Made by a program: the position numbers and the translations under genes. Positions 37,119 through 48,818 of a stretch of 64,000 nt of DNA are shown one piece after another (the stretch's first letter is position 1; each line of letters starts with the position of its first letter). The notes beneath the pieces are model-generated. The model saw only the letters and a list, made by a program, of their open reading frames with translations, had not been told where the DNA came from and ran no database searches. The stretch covers positions 8,899,001 through 8,963,000 of the forward strand of contig NC_088327.1 in NCBI RefSeq assembly GCF_036884655.1, written 5' to 3'. The stretch is from Musa acuminata AAA Group. Lineage: Eukaryota; Streptophyta; Magnoliopsida; Zingiberales; Musaceae.

Positions 37119-38873
37119 AACACAATGGATTTGAGGCACAATATATTAACCACATTAATGAGTTTAGTATTAATGTCTTTACAAATCAAAACTCATTTTA
37201 ACTCAGATCAACCCAAGTAAAAAAAAAAAATCAACCGTATAATAAAAATGAATTGTCTGATTAATTTGAATTTTGGCTGACTTTAGTCAACTAAACTTGA
37301 TTGTTTTAACTGGGATCAGTTTCAGGAATAAAAAAGCAGGTGTAACTATGAGTTATACTTAGCAGTTAGCACATGTCTGGAAGCCAGTGGTTTTATGTGC
37401 TTCAGCTCAGTCCCAATATACATTTGCATTAAAGGATAGAGTGAATGCAAAAAGACAATTGTTTTTTACTACAATACCCAAAAAAGAATGATATATTCAA
37501 GTACTTCAAGTCTTAAGCAGGAGTATAAAAGGTATACATATTACAAAACTGGAAAAAATATGATGCTCTAATACTCACAAAATTTGACCAAATGCTAAAC
37601 AAAATACTCATAAATTATTTTGTTGAGAGGATCATTGAAGTGTCAGATCCTATTATTCTCATTCTGAGAGTTATTATTTGACTTTAACTCCATCCATGAA
37701 GCAGCTCTAGTAATGATTAATCCCTTCTCAGGGCTGCATTAGGTGATGTCAGATGAACAAGTGCATGTAAACTAATATTACATATCCATCTTGATATGAA
37801 CACTACACTTCTTTACCTCAATCTTGATTGTTGTCGATAATCCATACCCTCGACTTGGCTAAAAATTTTCTGGGCATTTGCTCAAAAAGTCTCTAATTGC
37901 CTTCCATGATCTGGAATCCCTATTTAAGCTGAAAGAATTATTCCTTGATCAGATTTTGATTCTGTATGTCCTGTCATCTTTAACATACTACTACCCTCTC
38001 AATGGTTTTTCCAATATCACAGAGGAGGTTAATTTATTTTTACTTGGATCATCAATTCCAACTATCCATGCATTCATTCATCCAGGTTTTCCAAAATTGC
38101 ATTTGACTAGGCATGGATGTTTCAGAAAATTGAGATTGTAGCACCAGGAATTCTCCAATGTGCTAACCTTGGATTATACACTTATTTGTAACAGATATCG
38201 GCATCCACAGCAGAATCTTGTTCTAATTTAGCTAGCACTATGTTAGACATCACAAATTCATTTGATATAGAAAAATATTCCATGGAAGGAACATAGTTCA
38301 ATGGATGCTTTTATGAAAATGATCCACCCAAAATTTGAATTTCTGGTCCTTATTTTCATGCTTCATTTGCTCGCGAACTCTTGATACAGAGTAATATCAT
38401 GCATAAACAAATAAGTAGGTACAAAAAAAACAGAGGGAAGTGCATGTATATAGAAAATGAGATCATAATAATTATCTGAACGATATATTCTAGGAGCTAA
38501 AATATAATAATGCTGAACCCTCAAAAATGCAAAAAGAAAAGCCAAAATGATCCATGTATTCTCACTTGATGAAGAATATTGAGTATAATTCAAAACCTTA
38601 GAATCATGGCTGTGAAGGTGATGTATCAGACAATTATTCTGTCTTGCAAATCTAATTTTATGGGCAATGTTAGGGAACATGCATGTCTGTCTGATGGATG
38701 AAAAAGAAACAATAAGTTCAGTGAGACTATATCTTAAATTTATAAGCCTTTCTTTGATTAGATAATTCTAGAGCTCCATTTCATAAAACCTCTATATAGG
38801 ATGTTTAACATCTTCGACTAAAACAGTTGCTTATGTTATGTTAATAGCAGCTATAACCAAAAGGTTTTTGACA

Positions 38874-39080
38874 GGTTATCTGAAGCTTACCCATATGTCA
38901 TGTTATAATACATATTGATCATATCAAATTGAGCTGACAGAAAACCTCAGATCCAAACATATATTTCTGATCTTTTAGTTTTTGTGATATATCCGAAGCT
39001 TACCCGTATGCTATGTTATAATGCATATTGAAAATTTCCTGAAATCCAAATCAAGTAATCTCTGATATTTTAGTCACAGA
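38874..39080 (+). repeat. Imperfect duplication of about 110 bp
   Basis: GAAGCTTACCCATATGTCATG (38882) recurs as GAAGCTTACCCGTATGCTATG (38995), with matching flanks on both sides (TTATAATACATATTGA, CTGATCTTTTAG). Non-coding. Confidence 0.7.
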
Positions 39081-40318
39081 AAATGGATGCTTGTTGAATC
39101 AGTTGTACCATCTCTGAAATCCATAATGAACCATATATGGAGGAGGATTACTTGAACAATGGACTCCCAGATATATAGTAAATGCATACCAAGAGAAATA
39201 TTTCCTTCTATTATCTAGTGGATTTTTTTTGTGTTTTATCATAATATAAGTGCACCATTTGAATACAAACAATAATTTTGACTTCTCTTTCTATTATGTT
39301 TTATGTATCAAACAAAACAAAATGGAAAGAAAGTTGAATATTGTGCTTTACCCGATATTCGACTTCAAATGTCAAAAATGAGAAAATCAACTTAAGGAGT
39401 AGTTCACCAAGGAATTGTTTGCAATCAGACCATCTGTTTCATGCTCAGTATCATAGAGTGATCCAGACATCAGTACCAGCTGGAATTCACTTTGCAGCTT
39501 CTTTGGCATCTGACCTCTTTTTTAGTAATCCAACAATCTCCTCTAATGGTCACAGTAGGTGCAACAAAATTGAGAAAATATACATCAATATCAGTCAGTA
39601 ATCAGTTTGAAGCTTATTTGTCATATGAATCCTTCTTAGTAATGCACCATTTTATTTCCTCTCATGTTTCTCCCAACTATTAGAACAAGAGCACTTAGTA
39701 GGCATAAATCAGCAAACCTTAATCCCAGGAGTTGCTTACATATTTAGATCATTTCTTGAGCTACAGCAATAAAGACTTGCATTTTGCACTCTCTTTTTGT
39801 GTTTCCATGTAAAAGGAAACTACATGAACACAAGCTCTCTCTTGTCGAGGCCAAGGCATAGAACAAGTTCAGAAAGAAGAAAGGGTTTGTGATCCTAACT
39901 TTGGCTGTGTGTGGCCAATTTGCTCAGATGAGAATTCATGTGCTGATATCAAAAGTAGAACCAGTTTTCCATCCTTCCTGTGCTAAGATTCCTCCCCAGC
40001 GGATTCTATCCCTAGGAGCCGCAGAGCAGCTTGCTGAACATTCTTAAGAAAGTTTAAATAGGCTGAGTTTTCATTTGATTGTCACAAATGTGAAGGAATT
40101 GCATAGCCCACAAATTTAAGACTTATCTATCATCATGCTATTGTTTTCTCCTCTGCAATGGGGGCTTTACAATTTAGCACACAAACATGCAATCAAAGGA
40201 GCAACAGTGGGAGATCGCCAAAGACACCAAGAAGCACCATTCAGAACTTTGTAATGTGGAGACAAAAACATTACAGAGAGCTGGTATGGGATGTACAACA
40301 GAGTTTATGGTCTGTAGC

Positions 40319-43024
40319 TCAAGGGGAGACTATTTTGTTCTGGGACTGCACAAGAGCTTTTAGCAACAGAAGCACGTCACTGGTTTCGTCGATGTAATAC
40401 TTGGCACTGCTTGGCTTTTGACCAACTGTGCAGGCAAAGACCTCAGGAGCTGTGGTCGAAGATTCTTTTTTCGTGGCGTTGTTGATGCTCTGGAACATGT
40501 CTTCATCAGATCGGTCATTGCCAACACAGATGATAAGTTCTGGTGGCTTTCCATTGGCTACCAGTTGTCCGAGAATTTTATCGACTGCCCTCCCTTTACC
40601 CACTCCCTGAATTATCAATTGCCATATATAAGGCACCAAGGTTTCATAGAAAATAAATGAAGCTTAGGCTGAGGCATCAAATCCAGCGCAGCATTCACTA
40701 CCATTGAGCTCAGTTCATAGAAAAGATTAGGGAAATCTTTGGGGAGTAGCAGAAGACAAACCTGAGGTATAACCTCAACAATATAGTGGCCCCTTCGAAC
40801 AACAACTGGATCATTGGCAAGCAAACTCTCGAGATGACTAGATAGCTCTTTGGCTTGACAGGAGCCAAACCCAAAATCAGCATCCTGATAATTCCACACC
40901 AGTGCACTTTCCTTTGATTCTATAAAGGAACCATCTGTTGCCTCGGTGTATGATTTCATCACCCGCTCAACAGTATTTCTCCACTCAAAGCTCACACCGA
41001 AAGGTGGAGAAGATTCCCAATCGGAGTCTACGTTCCATCTATCTTGAAAGAAGCAAAACATTTTGCAACCATTGTTAGAAATTATAAAACAATCAAACAA
41101 GATCTATCAGAAGTTACAAATCGACAAACCTGATGAAATAGCCATGCTCAGCAGCGATTCCTAGGTTTGTACAAGAACAAAACCACTCACCAAGAGCAGT
41201 CCTCTCTCTTCCACTGACGATGAAAACTGTATTTTGGGGATCAGTGCAAAGGTCATTAAGAATGGAAATGAGTCTCGTTGAGGGGATTTTACATGCAGAA
41301 CCTGCAGGCATTATGGTTCCATCGTAATCCAAAAATATTGCTCTGCGATTGGTTCTTTTGTATGAAGAGACAAGTTCATCTACAGATAGCTTTCTGAAAT
41401 CTGGAGAAAGAGAAACAACTCTGAAGTTTAAACCAATACCAAGGCGGTAGTATTTCTGATTGCAATTGCCTTGACAAGCTCTTTCTAGTTCCTGCAGAAA
41501 GCTCTGAACCCAATAAGCTACATGATGAGAGATAACATATCGATAATGTTTTTCGTGATGCAACTGCCTCACATTTTCAGACAGCTCACTTGCATGATAT
41601 AAGGCATCAGCAACATCCTGAAGACTCCAAGGGTTGACTTTTATAGCTCCACTCAGGGATGGAGAACAGCCGATGAATTCAGAGACGATCAGTGTGCTTG
41701 TGCATCGCACCATATTAATGCCTCGATGTCTATCTATCTCCTCCGTCCCTTGTCTACAAACTACATACTCATATGGTACTAAGTTCATACCATCCCTGAC
41801 AGCATTTACAATGCAACAATCCGCCATCACGTAATATGCGATCTTCATGTGATAGGGAATAGAATAATCCATAAAGACCACAGGTTCATAACCTGGACTA
41901 CCGTAGACACTGTTTATTCTTTCGACAATTGAGATAACCTCATTTCTTGTTTCCATCACATTTTTTCCCACTGTTCTTGGAGGATTAGCAATTTGAATCA
42001 GGACCATCTTACCTCTAAGATTTTCATTCCTCTGCAACATAAATTCAAACGCTAAAAGCTTCAAACTCATACCCTTGAAGATGTCCATGTCATCAATACC
42101 AAGAAATAATGTCTTCCCTTTAAATCTTTGTTTAATCTCTTGAACCTTGGCAATTGTGGTTGGACATTTTAGAAGTTTCTCAAGCCGGCCAACATGAACA
42201 CCAACTGGAGCAATCTTAATGCTCACAATACGGCCGAAATACTCAATTCCTATGTACCCATGCTTAAATTTGTAATCTAGGCCTAGCAGCCTGCTGCAAC
42301 AAGAAAGGAAGTGGCGTGCATAATCAAATGTCTGAAAACCAATTACATCAGCATTCAGTAACCCCTTAAGCAGTTGATCTCTAACAGGAAGAGTCTTATA
42401 GATTTCTGAGGATGGGAATGGGCTATGAAGGAAAAAACCAAGCTTGACTTGACTCAGCCGCTTCCTTAGGAGAATTGGTAGAAGCATGAGGTGGTAATCA
42501 TGAATCCAAATATAGTCCTCATCTGAATTCATTGCCTCCATGGCTTTATCAGCGAATATCCTGTTGGCAGAAATGTAGGCTCCGAAAAGAGATTTATCAA
42601 AGAGCTCACCTTGTGCCGCACTGATGGGCAGCATGTAATGAAAAAGTGGCCAAAGATGTCTTTTACAGAAGCCATGGTAGAAGCTTCTTTGGAGATGAGG
42701 AGCTAGAAAAGTCGGTATGCACTTAAACTCCTCTAAGAGCTCTTGTGAAACCTCTTCTTGCTCTTCTGCATCTACATCAACCTTCAGACTACCTACATAG
42801 ACGACCTCAATTTCAGGGGAAAACCCATCTTTCATCTGCAATAGTAAAGAATCTTCATCCCACTCAAAGCACCATTTTCCAGTTGTTTTATCCCGAGCGG
42901 TATGCAGCGGAAGGAAATTTGCGACCACAACTTGCCTTTTCAGGAATATTGACATCGGACTAGCTAAATCTTCATCACCTACTGTCACTCCATGAGAGCC
43001 AGAAACTATATTGGTAACCTTCAT
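40319..43024 (-). CDS. Class II trehalose-6-phosphate synthase/phosphatase-like protein
   Basis: Cytosolic protein with a glucosyltransferase-20 domain followed by a phosphatase-like domain. Plant class II members mostly lack synthase activity and act in sugar signalling. Exons in gene order: 43024-41130, 41038-40762, 40606-40319; in phase, 819 residues. Synthase-domain landmarks: FCKRHLWPLFHYMLP, WIHDYHLMLLP, FFLHSPFPSSEIYKTLPVRD, RDGMNLVPYEYVVCRQG, SEFIGCSPSLSGAIKVNPW. Phosphatase-domain landmarks: LDYDGTIMP near 545, VFIVSGR, GIAAEHGYFIR, TDGSFIESKESALVW. The last motif reads GNDRSDEDMF where the family normally has GDD. ATG 43024 is the first in-frame ATG of its exon, and a TAA precedes it in the spliced frame, so the usual 30-50 residue N-terminal extension of the family is shortened. 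Two leader exons lie upstream. Which class II paralogue (TPS5 to TPS11) is not decided. Confidence 0.93.
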
Positions 43025-43144
43025 GATTGGAGAAAGTGCTCCACGGAGAACCTGTCACACCAACAAAATCAGAATAGGAAGGCATGCTCATATTTGCAAA
43101 ATATTTTAATTCTCAGCAGCTGGTAACTAAATATGGTAACTTAC

Positions 43145-43246
43145 ACAAAGTTCAGTGTTTAGAACCTTTGCATCAGTTTCTAAGCCCTCTTCCTGCTCTT
43201 ATCCAATCTACAAAATGTCATGGTGCAGTAATCCTCTTCCTTTCAC
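43145..43246 (-). promoter_or_regulatory. TPS 5' leader exon 2 with two short upstream ORFs
   Basis: Bounded by CAG (43249-43247) and a GTAAGT donor (43144). It contains an upstream ORF of 13 codons (MTFCRLDKSRKRA) and one of four codons (MQRF), both ending before the main ATG. Such ORFs can reduce translation of the main frame. The exon itself is inferred from splice signals only. Confidence 0.5.
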
Positions 43247-43825
43247 CTGCATGATACAAGTAGATTTTTCTATCAAATGATGTGATATCTGCTCGAATCA
43301 CATTACACACCAAACTGAGTTGACAGTTTGCAATAGCATATTCTTCGATTAAACAATGCGACATGTGACTGAGAAATTCAAAGGCACACTAGATCACCCT
43401 AAGTAGTTAATAACTCATAAAGTTTAAAAATATGGCCTTTCACATAAGTTGGAAAAGAAAAAATGACCTCCTGAGTTAAATGATAAGCAGCAAGAATTAA
43501 ATGTCTTATCCTACAGCAAGCATTTCTAAGTGAATAAGATTTTAATGTGCTGCAAGTCCTCCTGAGTTTCTTCTTTCAGGTAGGAACCATTCCAATGATG
43601 AACATTCACTGAGCAACTATTAGACCCTAAATTAATCAATGAAACAGGATGAACATGATGGATGTTGAATGAAACACCATAAATCTATGGTTCAAGTCAT
43701 GAAATTTGCATCATACACCCACCAATCAGCTCTGTAAAAGAGAAAGTGCTGCAGAATTCCCCCCTAATGTTCATCATGATAACAAGACATCATAACATCA
43801 ATAGATGTACCGACTTGCACTACGG

Positions 43826-44231
43826 GCATACACATTTACTAGCTAATGCCAAACTAATAATATAAATGAATCTATCAAACCTCAAGCTTTAAATAACCAC
43901 CATAGGCATTTACTAGTCAGTGACAAATTAACAGCATAGACAAATCTAGCAAACCTTTAGCATTACACTTTGTGCATGTACTCCTTAACGGCAAATTAGT
44001 AACATAACCTAAACCAGAAAAAACCTTAGACATTGAAAATCGCATGTGCACCCGGTAATGAGAAACCAATAACATGAATGAATTTAGTAAAATCTTAAAC
44101 CTTGTGCACTTACTCACTAACGACGAACTAATGGCATGAACAATCTATCAAACCTTAAACATTAAAATTACGCATTTACTGCATAATGAGAAACTAATTA
44201 TGTGAGCGAATCTAGCAGACATTGAACATCA
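43826..44231 (+). repeat. Six-copy minisatellite, unit about 60-80 bp, in the TPS leader intron
   Basis: Imperfect head-to-tail copies start near 43826, 43906, 43974, 44042, 44106 and 44172. Each begins GCA..TTTACT or similar, then carries TAATGAGAAACTAAT-like, ATGAATGAATCTATCAAACCTTAAACATT-like blocks. Copies are diverged but in register. The array lies between the TPS leader exons at 43145-43246 and about 44996-45200. Confidence 0.8.
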
Positions 44232-44995
44232 AATCTTATGTAACGACAACAAGTCTAGAAAAACCTGATTGTTAATCCATGGATGAATAAACACAAAAAG
44301 TTACCATGCATAATCCAGGATGTATGCCAAGCTATCCACTATGCTCAAAGGGAACTGCTGCAAGTTTTCCCCTGTCAGGTCCTCACAGATTTTATAGCAG
44401 ACACTCGTGGCAAAACTAGCAAGTAGTATCAATGGTCAATTTCTTAAAGGATATTAGATATTATCTAACATTTACCACCAGGCAGACATGACTCGGATCA
44501 GGTCTTATCCATATCTAGCGTATCTTAGAAAAGGTTCAGTGTTACATATGAAGCCTCAACTTCAATCCATATTCCATCAGTTTAAAGAAAATTGAAGTTC
44601 TACGTGACAACATACTTGAACTTTGATGTTAGTTCTCCAGTCATTCCACTTGTGTCATTAGGAAAATCTAAAAAAATTTCCCCTAAAAATCAAGAAAATC
44701 TCTGATTCCTGTCGAAACCGCAGCAGTCAAGAAAGATGTATCAAAGATTTCGTGGTTTCAGGAAGCTATCGCATCGCCCCCATCCAACAATTAATCCACC
44801 CCACCGAAATGTCTAAGCGCGAACAGAAGCAAAATGGCTAAACAAACTCTGATTGAATTCGGTGCAGAGCATTTCAGAGCGAAGATTCGGAGCAAATCTA
44901 CTGAAAGATTTGGTCCCAAGTGCAAATCTCCAACCCAATCTCCGCCATCTGTGAATGCGGGAGCAAAGAGCAAAAGAGGACGTTGGAGAGCTCAC

Positions 44996-45200
44996 CAAAG
45001 GTGCCACATTTCTGCACAGGAGTCTCTCCTCCTCCTCCCTCCTTTCACAGCTGGAGATAAAGAAGCAAACAAAAAGAGAGAGAGAGAGAGAGAGAGAGAA
45101 GAGTTCGGTTCTTACTTCGTTCGAGCTTACATTTTCCACCTCGATCGCCGTGTATTAGAACTCGAAACGCTTTTCGAGGGCTCCATTTCTTGACCCTCCA
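44996..45200 (-). promoter_or_regulatory. TPS 5' leader exon 1, with (GA)n tract
   Basis: Inferred first exon ending at a GTGAGC donor (44995). It contains a GA repeat (45075-45100), seen as CT on the transcript strand. The exact start is unknown; AT-rich sequence at 45256-45275 may act as the core promoter. Confidence 0.45.
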
Positions 45201-45704
45201 ACTCGGACAAGATGTCGTACCCGCACACATCTCCTCCGACTCACTCGAACTCTTAAAATAAAAAAAAAATCAAAAAGAAAAGCCAAAAGAATAGGAAAAT
45301 CTCATCATACAAATCCAGCGTGACTTATCCTTTCTAAAGTTGGGTGCTAATATGGAGACATGCGCAGTGAAATCCGGACCAAAAATGACCCATGGATTCG
45401 AGGCGAATCTAAAGCTGCTGTGGGTTTATTTACTCCCAGGTTTACGAGAGAAATAAAGAGCATTTACGGGGTCATAAAGGGAAAGAGAAGTCCACAGTGG
45501 CACGAGGCAGCGAGTAAGTGAGGACAGCTGGAAAACCGAGTCCGTTGTCCTTGTCTGAACGCGGCGACGCGGCGACGGACGCAGCTGGCTGACCACGCGA
45601 CGCCAACTCGGTTTCCTATGCATTTTGCCCCCTCCATTTTGCTCTTTTCACATCGCTAAGCATCTCCTTTTTGCTTATACACCCTCCTCGTTTCTTCTAT
45701 TTGC

Positions 45705-45776
<72 letters not shown>
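45705..45776 (+). repeat. (ATT)24 microsatellite between the divergent TPS and HemK2 genes
   Basis: About 72 bases of uninterrupted trinucleotide repeat, roughly midway between the two divergent promoters. Confidence 0.95.
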
Positions 45777-45778
<2 letters not shown>

Positions 45779-46218
45779 CCACACCCCTTCATCTAATTTT
45801 TTAGCTTTCTTCTTTTTTGGTCACTAAACTGTGATTAAGAATATTATTATCAAAAGCATAAAATAGAAGCATTTAAGAAACACAACCAATAACCTGCATT
45901 ACCTGTTTATATAATTATTTCATAAATGACAAAAAAAAAAGAAAAATATATATATATATCCTGCCGACAGATAGCGTTTGCGGTGCCCACCAAACGTCGA
46001 GTTAATCTCTCTCACCTGCAATGCAATATGTACAATCGAAACCTTTCGAGTCGATTGTCTATATTATTATTACGTATAATTATAAAAATAATATATTATA
46101 ACTTCCAAAGTATATGTTTTGAAATGGAATGAAGAGTGAACGAATCAAATTCAATTTGTTTTACTCCGTTCAGTTTGGTGTCAGATTGCGTTCTAATTTC
46201 TCGTATCTCAGTGGACGT

Positions 46219-46224
46219 CACGTG
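46219..46224 (+). promoter_or_regulatory. G-box (CACGTG) in the HemK2 promoter region
   Basis: Part of GACGTCACGTGA (46214-46225), so an ACGTCA motif overlaps the G-box. Both cores are bound by plant bZIP and bHLH factors. It lies upstream of a GC-rich block (46340-46560) that looks like the HemK2 leader exon. Confidence 0.5.
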
Positions 46225-48080
46225 ATTCCTTTGCTTTTGGTTGACTTCGGGACCCACCAGCACATGTGGGGGCCACGTCGGGTCACGAAGCTTTTGGGTG
46301 GGATTCCGGTGCTGTTATCTGTACCTTCTATCCAGTTCAGATAAGGAAGACCCGAAGGCCGCGGCCCAAATTGGATTCCAAGCCCTAGCGATTCCCCGGT
46401 TCGTTCGATCGGTCGTACCCCGCGCCATCCTTCCCTCGCGGCGACGCCGGTCATCCCGCGGCGTCGGCCCTCCCTGAACCGTCGTCTCGCCCCCTCTCCT
46501 CCGACGTGTCGACTTCCGAGGTTGTGACGTAGCTGGTTCATCCATCCCCTGGCAAGTCTTTCGATACAGGTTTCATTCGGGTAGATCGTTCGCAGGGGTT
46601 TCGTTCTTGGATGAAGGGGGTTTGGTATTCATAATCTAACAATTGTTTATCTCGATTACAACGATGCGAAGGTGGAAGAATTACTATATGTTAAGGGGGG
46701 AAAAAAGGGGGTTTTGATGATGGTGTTTTGGATGCTAATGGAAAGGATTTTTTAGCTCGAGTGCCATAAATTGGATATGAATGGTCTTAAATCTCTATCC
46801 ATGATGAAATGTTTCTAGTGAATGTATTTGCTCACTGTCAATACCACATTTCAGAAAAAGATATGCATTAGATCAGTACCAAACAATTGCGAAGATGATT
46901 GCATTTGCAGGCATAACAGCATCATCATCATTGATATTTGACAACCACAACTTCTTCATCCTCAGCTGCTGTTGAGTCTGCAAATCTAGATTTCTACTTT
47001 AAAATACCATTAGTAGAATAAAACATGTTTTCATTTGTAAGATGAAAATCATTACTTGCTATGACTTACCTAAATGGACATCTGCAAAGATATTCAGTTT
47101 GCATATCCAGAGTCAAAAACATAGTGGCTTGTTTCAAGATTGGCTTGACCAATTTATAGTAAATGGCGAAAGTTCCTCCGTGGGCCTTGTATTTTGGCAG
47201 AGCCTACTTCGCCGAATTCTATATTTACCGAGGTGTGTCGTAATGTTGCCTGTCTACTTCACGGGGCTATTTAAATGTTTTGATACCACTAACCTAGTTA
47301 CTTTTTTCTGAGACTGGAACATGGTTACAAATTCAATCATAATTCATAAACTTGGATGTGTGTATTAGGCGGTGAAACTTCTTTTCGTGTAGTTTTCTGT
47401 TTCATCATCATCGGCAGTTATTCGTTATCTATTCCTACATCACTATTATCATGTCCTTGTAAATATGTGTCCAGGTTCCCAAGTGGTATGTCTAGATGGT
47501 TGCTATATCTTATAGGTCTGTTCTTTTGTTTCTTAGAGATGTGAGATAGTATTCCTTAGATTCCACTGTCTTTTACAAATGCCATTTATGACTTTATTAT
47601 GTACTGCTTTTGCCTTTCAGCATAGCTTGACCGTGCTTTTTGTGTTTTCTGTTATGTAAATGTAACTTGAGCTTAAAATAGTTGTATCATGACAAATTTC
47701 AGGGGTTATGCAATGTAATCTTTTAAAAGCCGAAATGAACCACTAATGGAGAAAGGGATACAAAATCAAAATATTTGCTGAGGCATCGTGTTAGATATTG
47801 CATGACTGGGATAATGTCTATGTTATTTTCCTTTTCTTTTTTATTTTTACTTGAGTAGCTATCATGGACCATAATATCAGTGTGCTATCCATGAATTCTT
47901 CCATGAGGAGATAAGCAAACCATCCGTAAGCTGCAACCATAAACACCACGCATATTGTTTCATTATATTCTCCAACAAGAGATGGGTTTCTGGACACACC
48001 TAAACAGTTTCATGATGAAGGATGAATTGCTTCATGAAAGATGTGGTTGTGAATATTTTTTCTTTTTGCAGGCATTACTA

Positions 48081-48818
48081 ATGAAGGTATCTAGGACTGC
48101 TCAGATCAGACTAGTCAGTTGCCACCCAGAGGTGTATGAGCCATGCGATGACTCATTTGCGCTGGTTGATGCACTATTAGCTGATCGAGAGCATCTGATA
48201 GAGCACCGGCCAAGGTTATGCATGGAACTGGGCTGTGGAAGTGGCTACGTAATCTCATCTTTAGCCATCATGCTTGGTGAACTAGGCTGCGGGGTCCATT
48301 ATTTTGCAACAGACATTAATCCAGATGCAGCTCAAGTAACTCGTGAAACACTTGAAGCTCATGGGTTGCACGCCGAAGTCATCTCGACCGATATTGCGTC
48401 TGGTCTTCAGAAACGCCTTGCGGGCATGATTGATGTGGTTGTTGTGAATCCTCCCTATGTGCCTACTCCTGAGGAAGAGGTTGGTTGCAAGGGGATCACA
48501 GCTTCATGGGCTGGAGGAGAGAATGGTCGTACGGTGATCGATAGAATCTTTCCTGTCGTTGATGAACTGCTGTCAGAAAAAGGTTGGCTATATATGGTCA
48601 CTCTAACTGCGAATAACCCCACACAGGTTTGCCGAATGATGAAAGAAAAGGGCTATGCATCACGGATTATCGTGCAGAGGTCCACAGAAGAAGAGAGCCT
48701 TCATGTTATTAAATTTTGGCGGGATGGTGTCATCGCAAACAGTGCTGAAGGTTCAGATTCTTGGTTGTCACAGTTTCCATTCAAGTCTTTCTGGCGAAAT
48801 AGTGGAACCAGTGCTTGA
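48081..48818 (+). CDS. HemK2/N6AMT1-type class I methyltransferase
   Basis: SAM-dependent methyltransferase of the eukaryotic HemK2 (Mtq2/N6AMT1) group, which methylates the glutamine of the GGQ motif in translation release factor eRF1 with a Trm112 partner. One coding exon, 245 residues. Motif I ELGCGSGYVISSLA near 49, ATDINPDA near 77, and the catalytic NPPYVPTP near 123. WAGGENGRTVID follows, as in plant homologues, and KGYASRIIVQRSTEEESLHVIKFW closes the domain. The start ATG at 48081 lies nine bases after an acceptor (TTTTGCAG ending 48071) and gives MKVSRTAQIRLV, matching the N-terminus of plant relatives. The longer frame from 47955 reads through the intron and is rejected. The leader exon probably lies near 46.4-46.57 kb, giving a 1.5 kb leader intron. 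The tail after about residue 215 is longer than in human N6AMT1 (214 residues). Confidence 0.92.
   Translation: MKVSRTAQIRLVSCHPEVYEPCDDSFALVDALLADREHLIEHRPRLCMELGCGSGYVISSLAIMLGELGCGVHYFATDINPDAAQVTRETLEAHGLHAEVISTDIASGLQKRLAGMIDVVVVNPPYVPTPEEEVGCKGITASWAGGENGRTVIDRIFPVVDELLSEKGWLYMVTLTANNPTQVCRMMKEKGYASRIIVQRSTEEESLHVIKFWRDGVIANSAEGSDSWLSQFPFKSFWRNSGTSA

Larger units (their letters stand above)
35480..40318. other. About 4.8 kb intergenic stretch, no gene seen
   Basis: AT-rich DNA upstream of ATX and downstream of the TPS gene. Short ORFs are present, but none has recognisable content. Two imperfect duplications are noted separately. The part next to 40318 should hold the TPS 3' UTR. Confidence 0.5.

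Noticed and set aside
47955..48080. N-terminal extension of the HemK2 protein
   Set aside because: It reads through an intron and its acceptor at 48070-48071; the ATG at 48081 matches the start of plant homologues.
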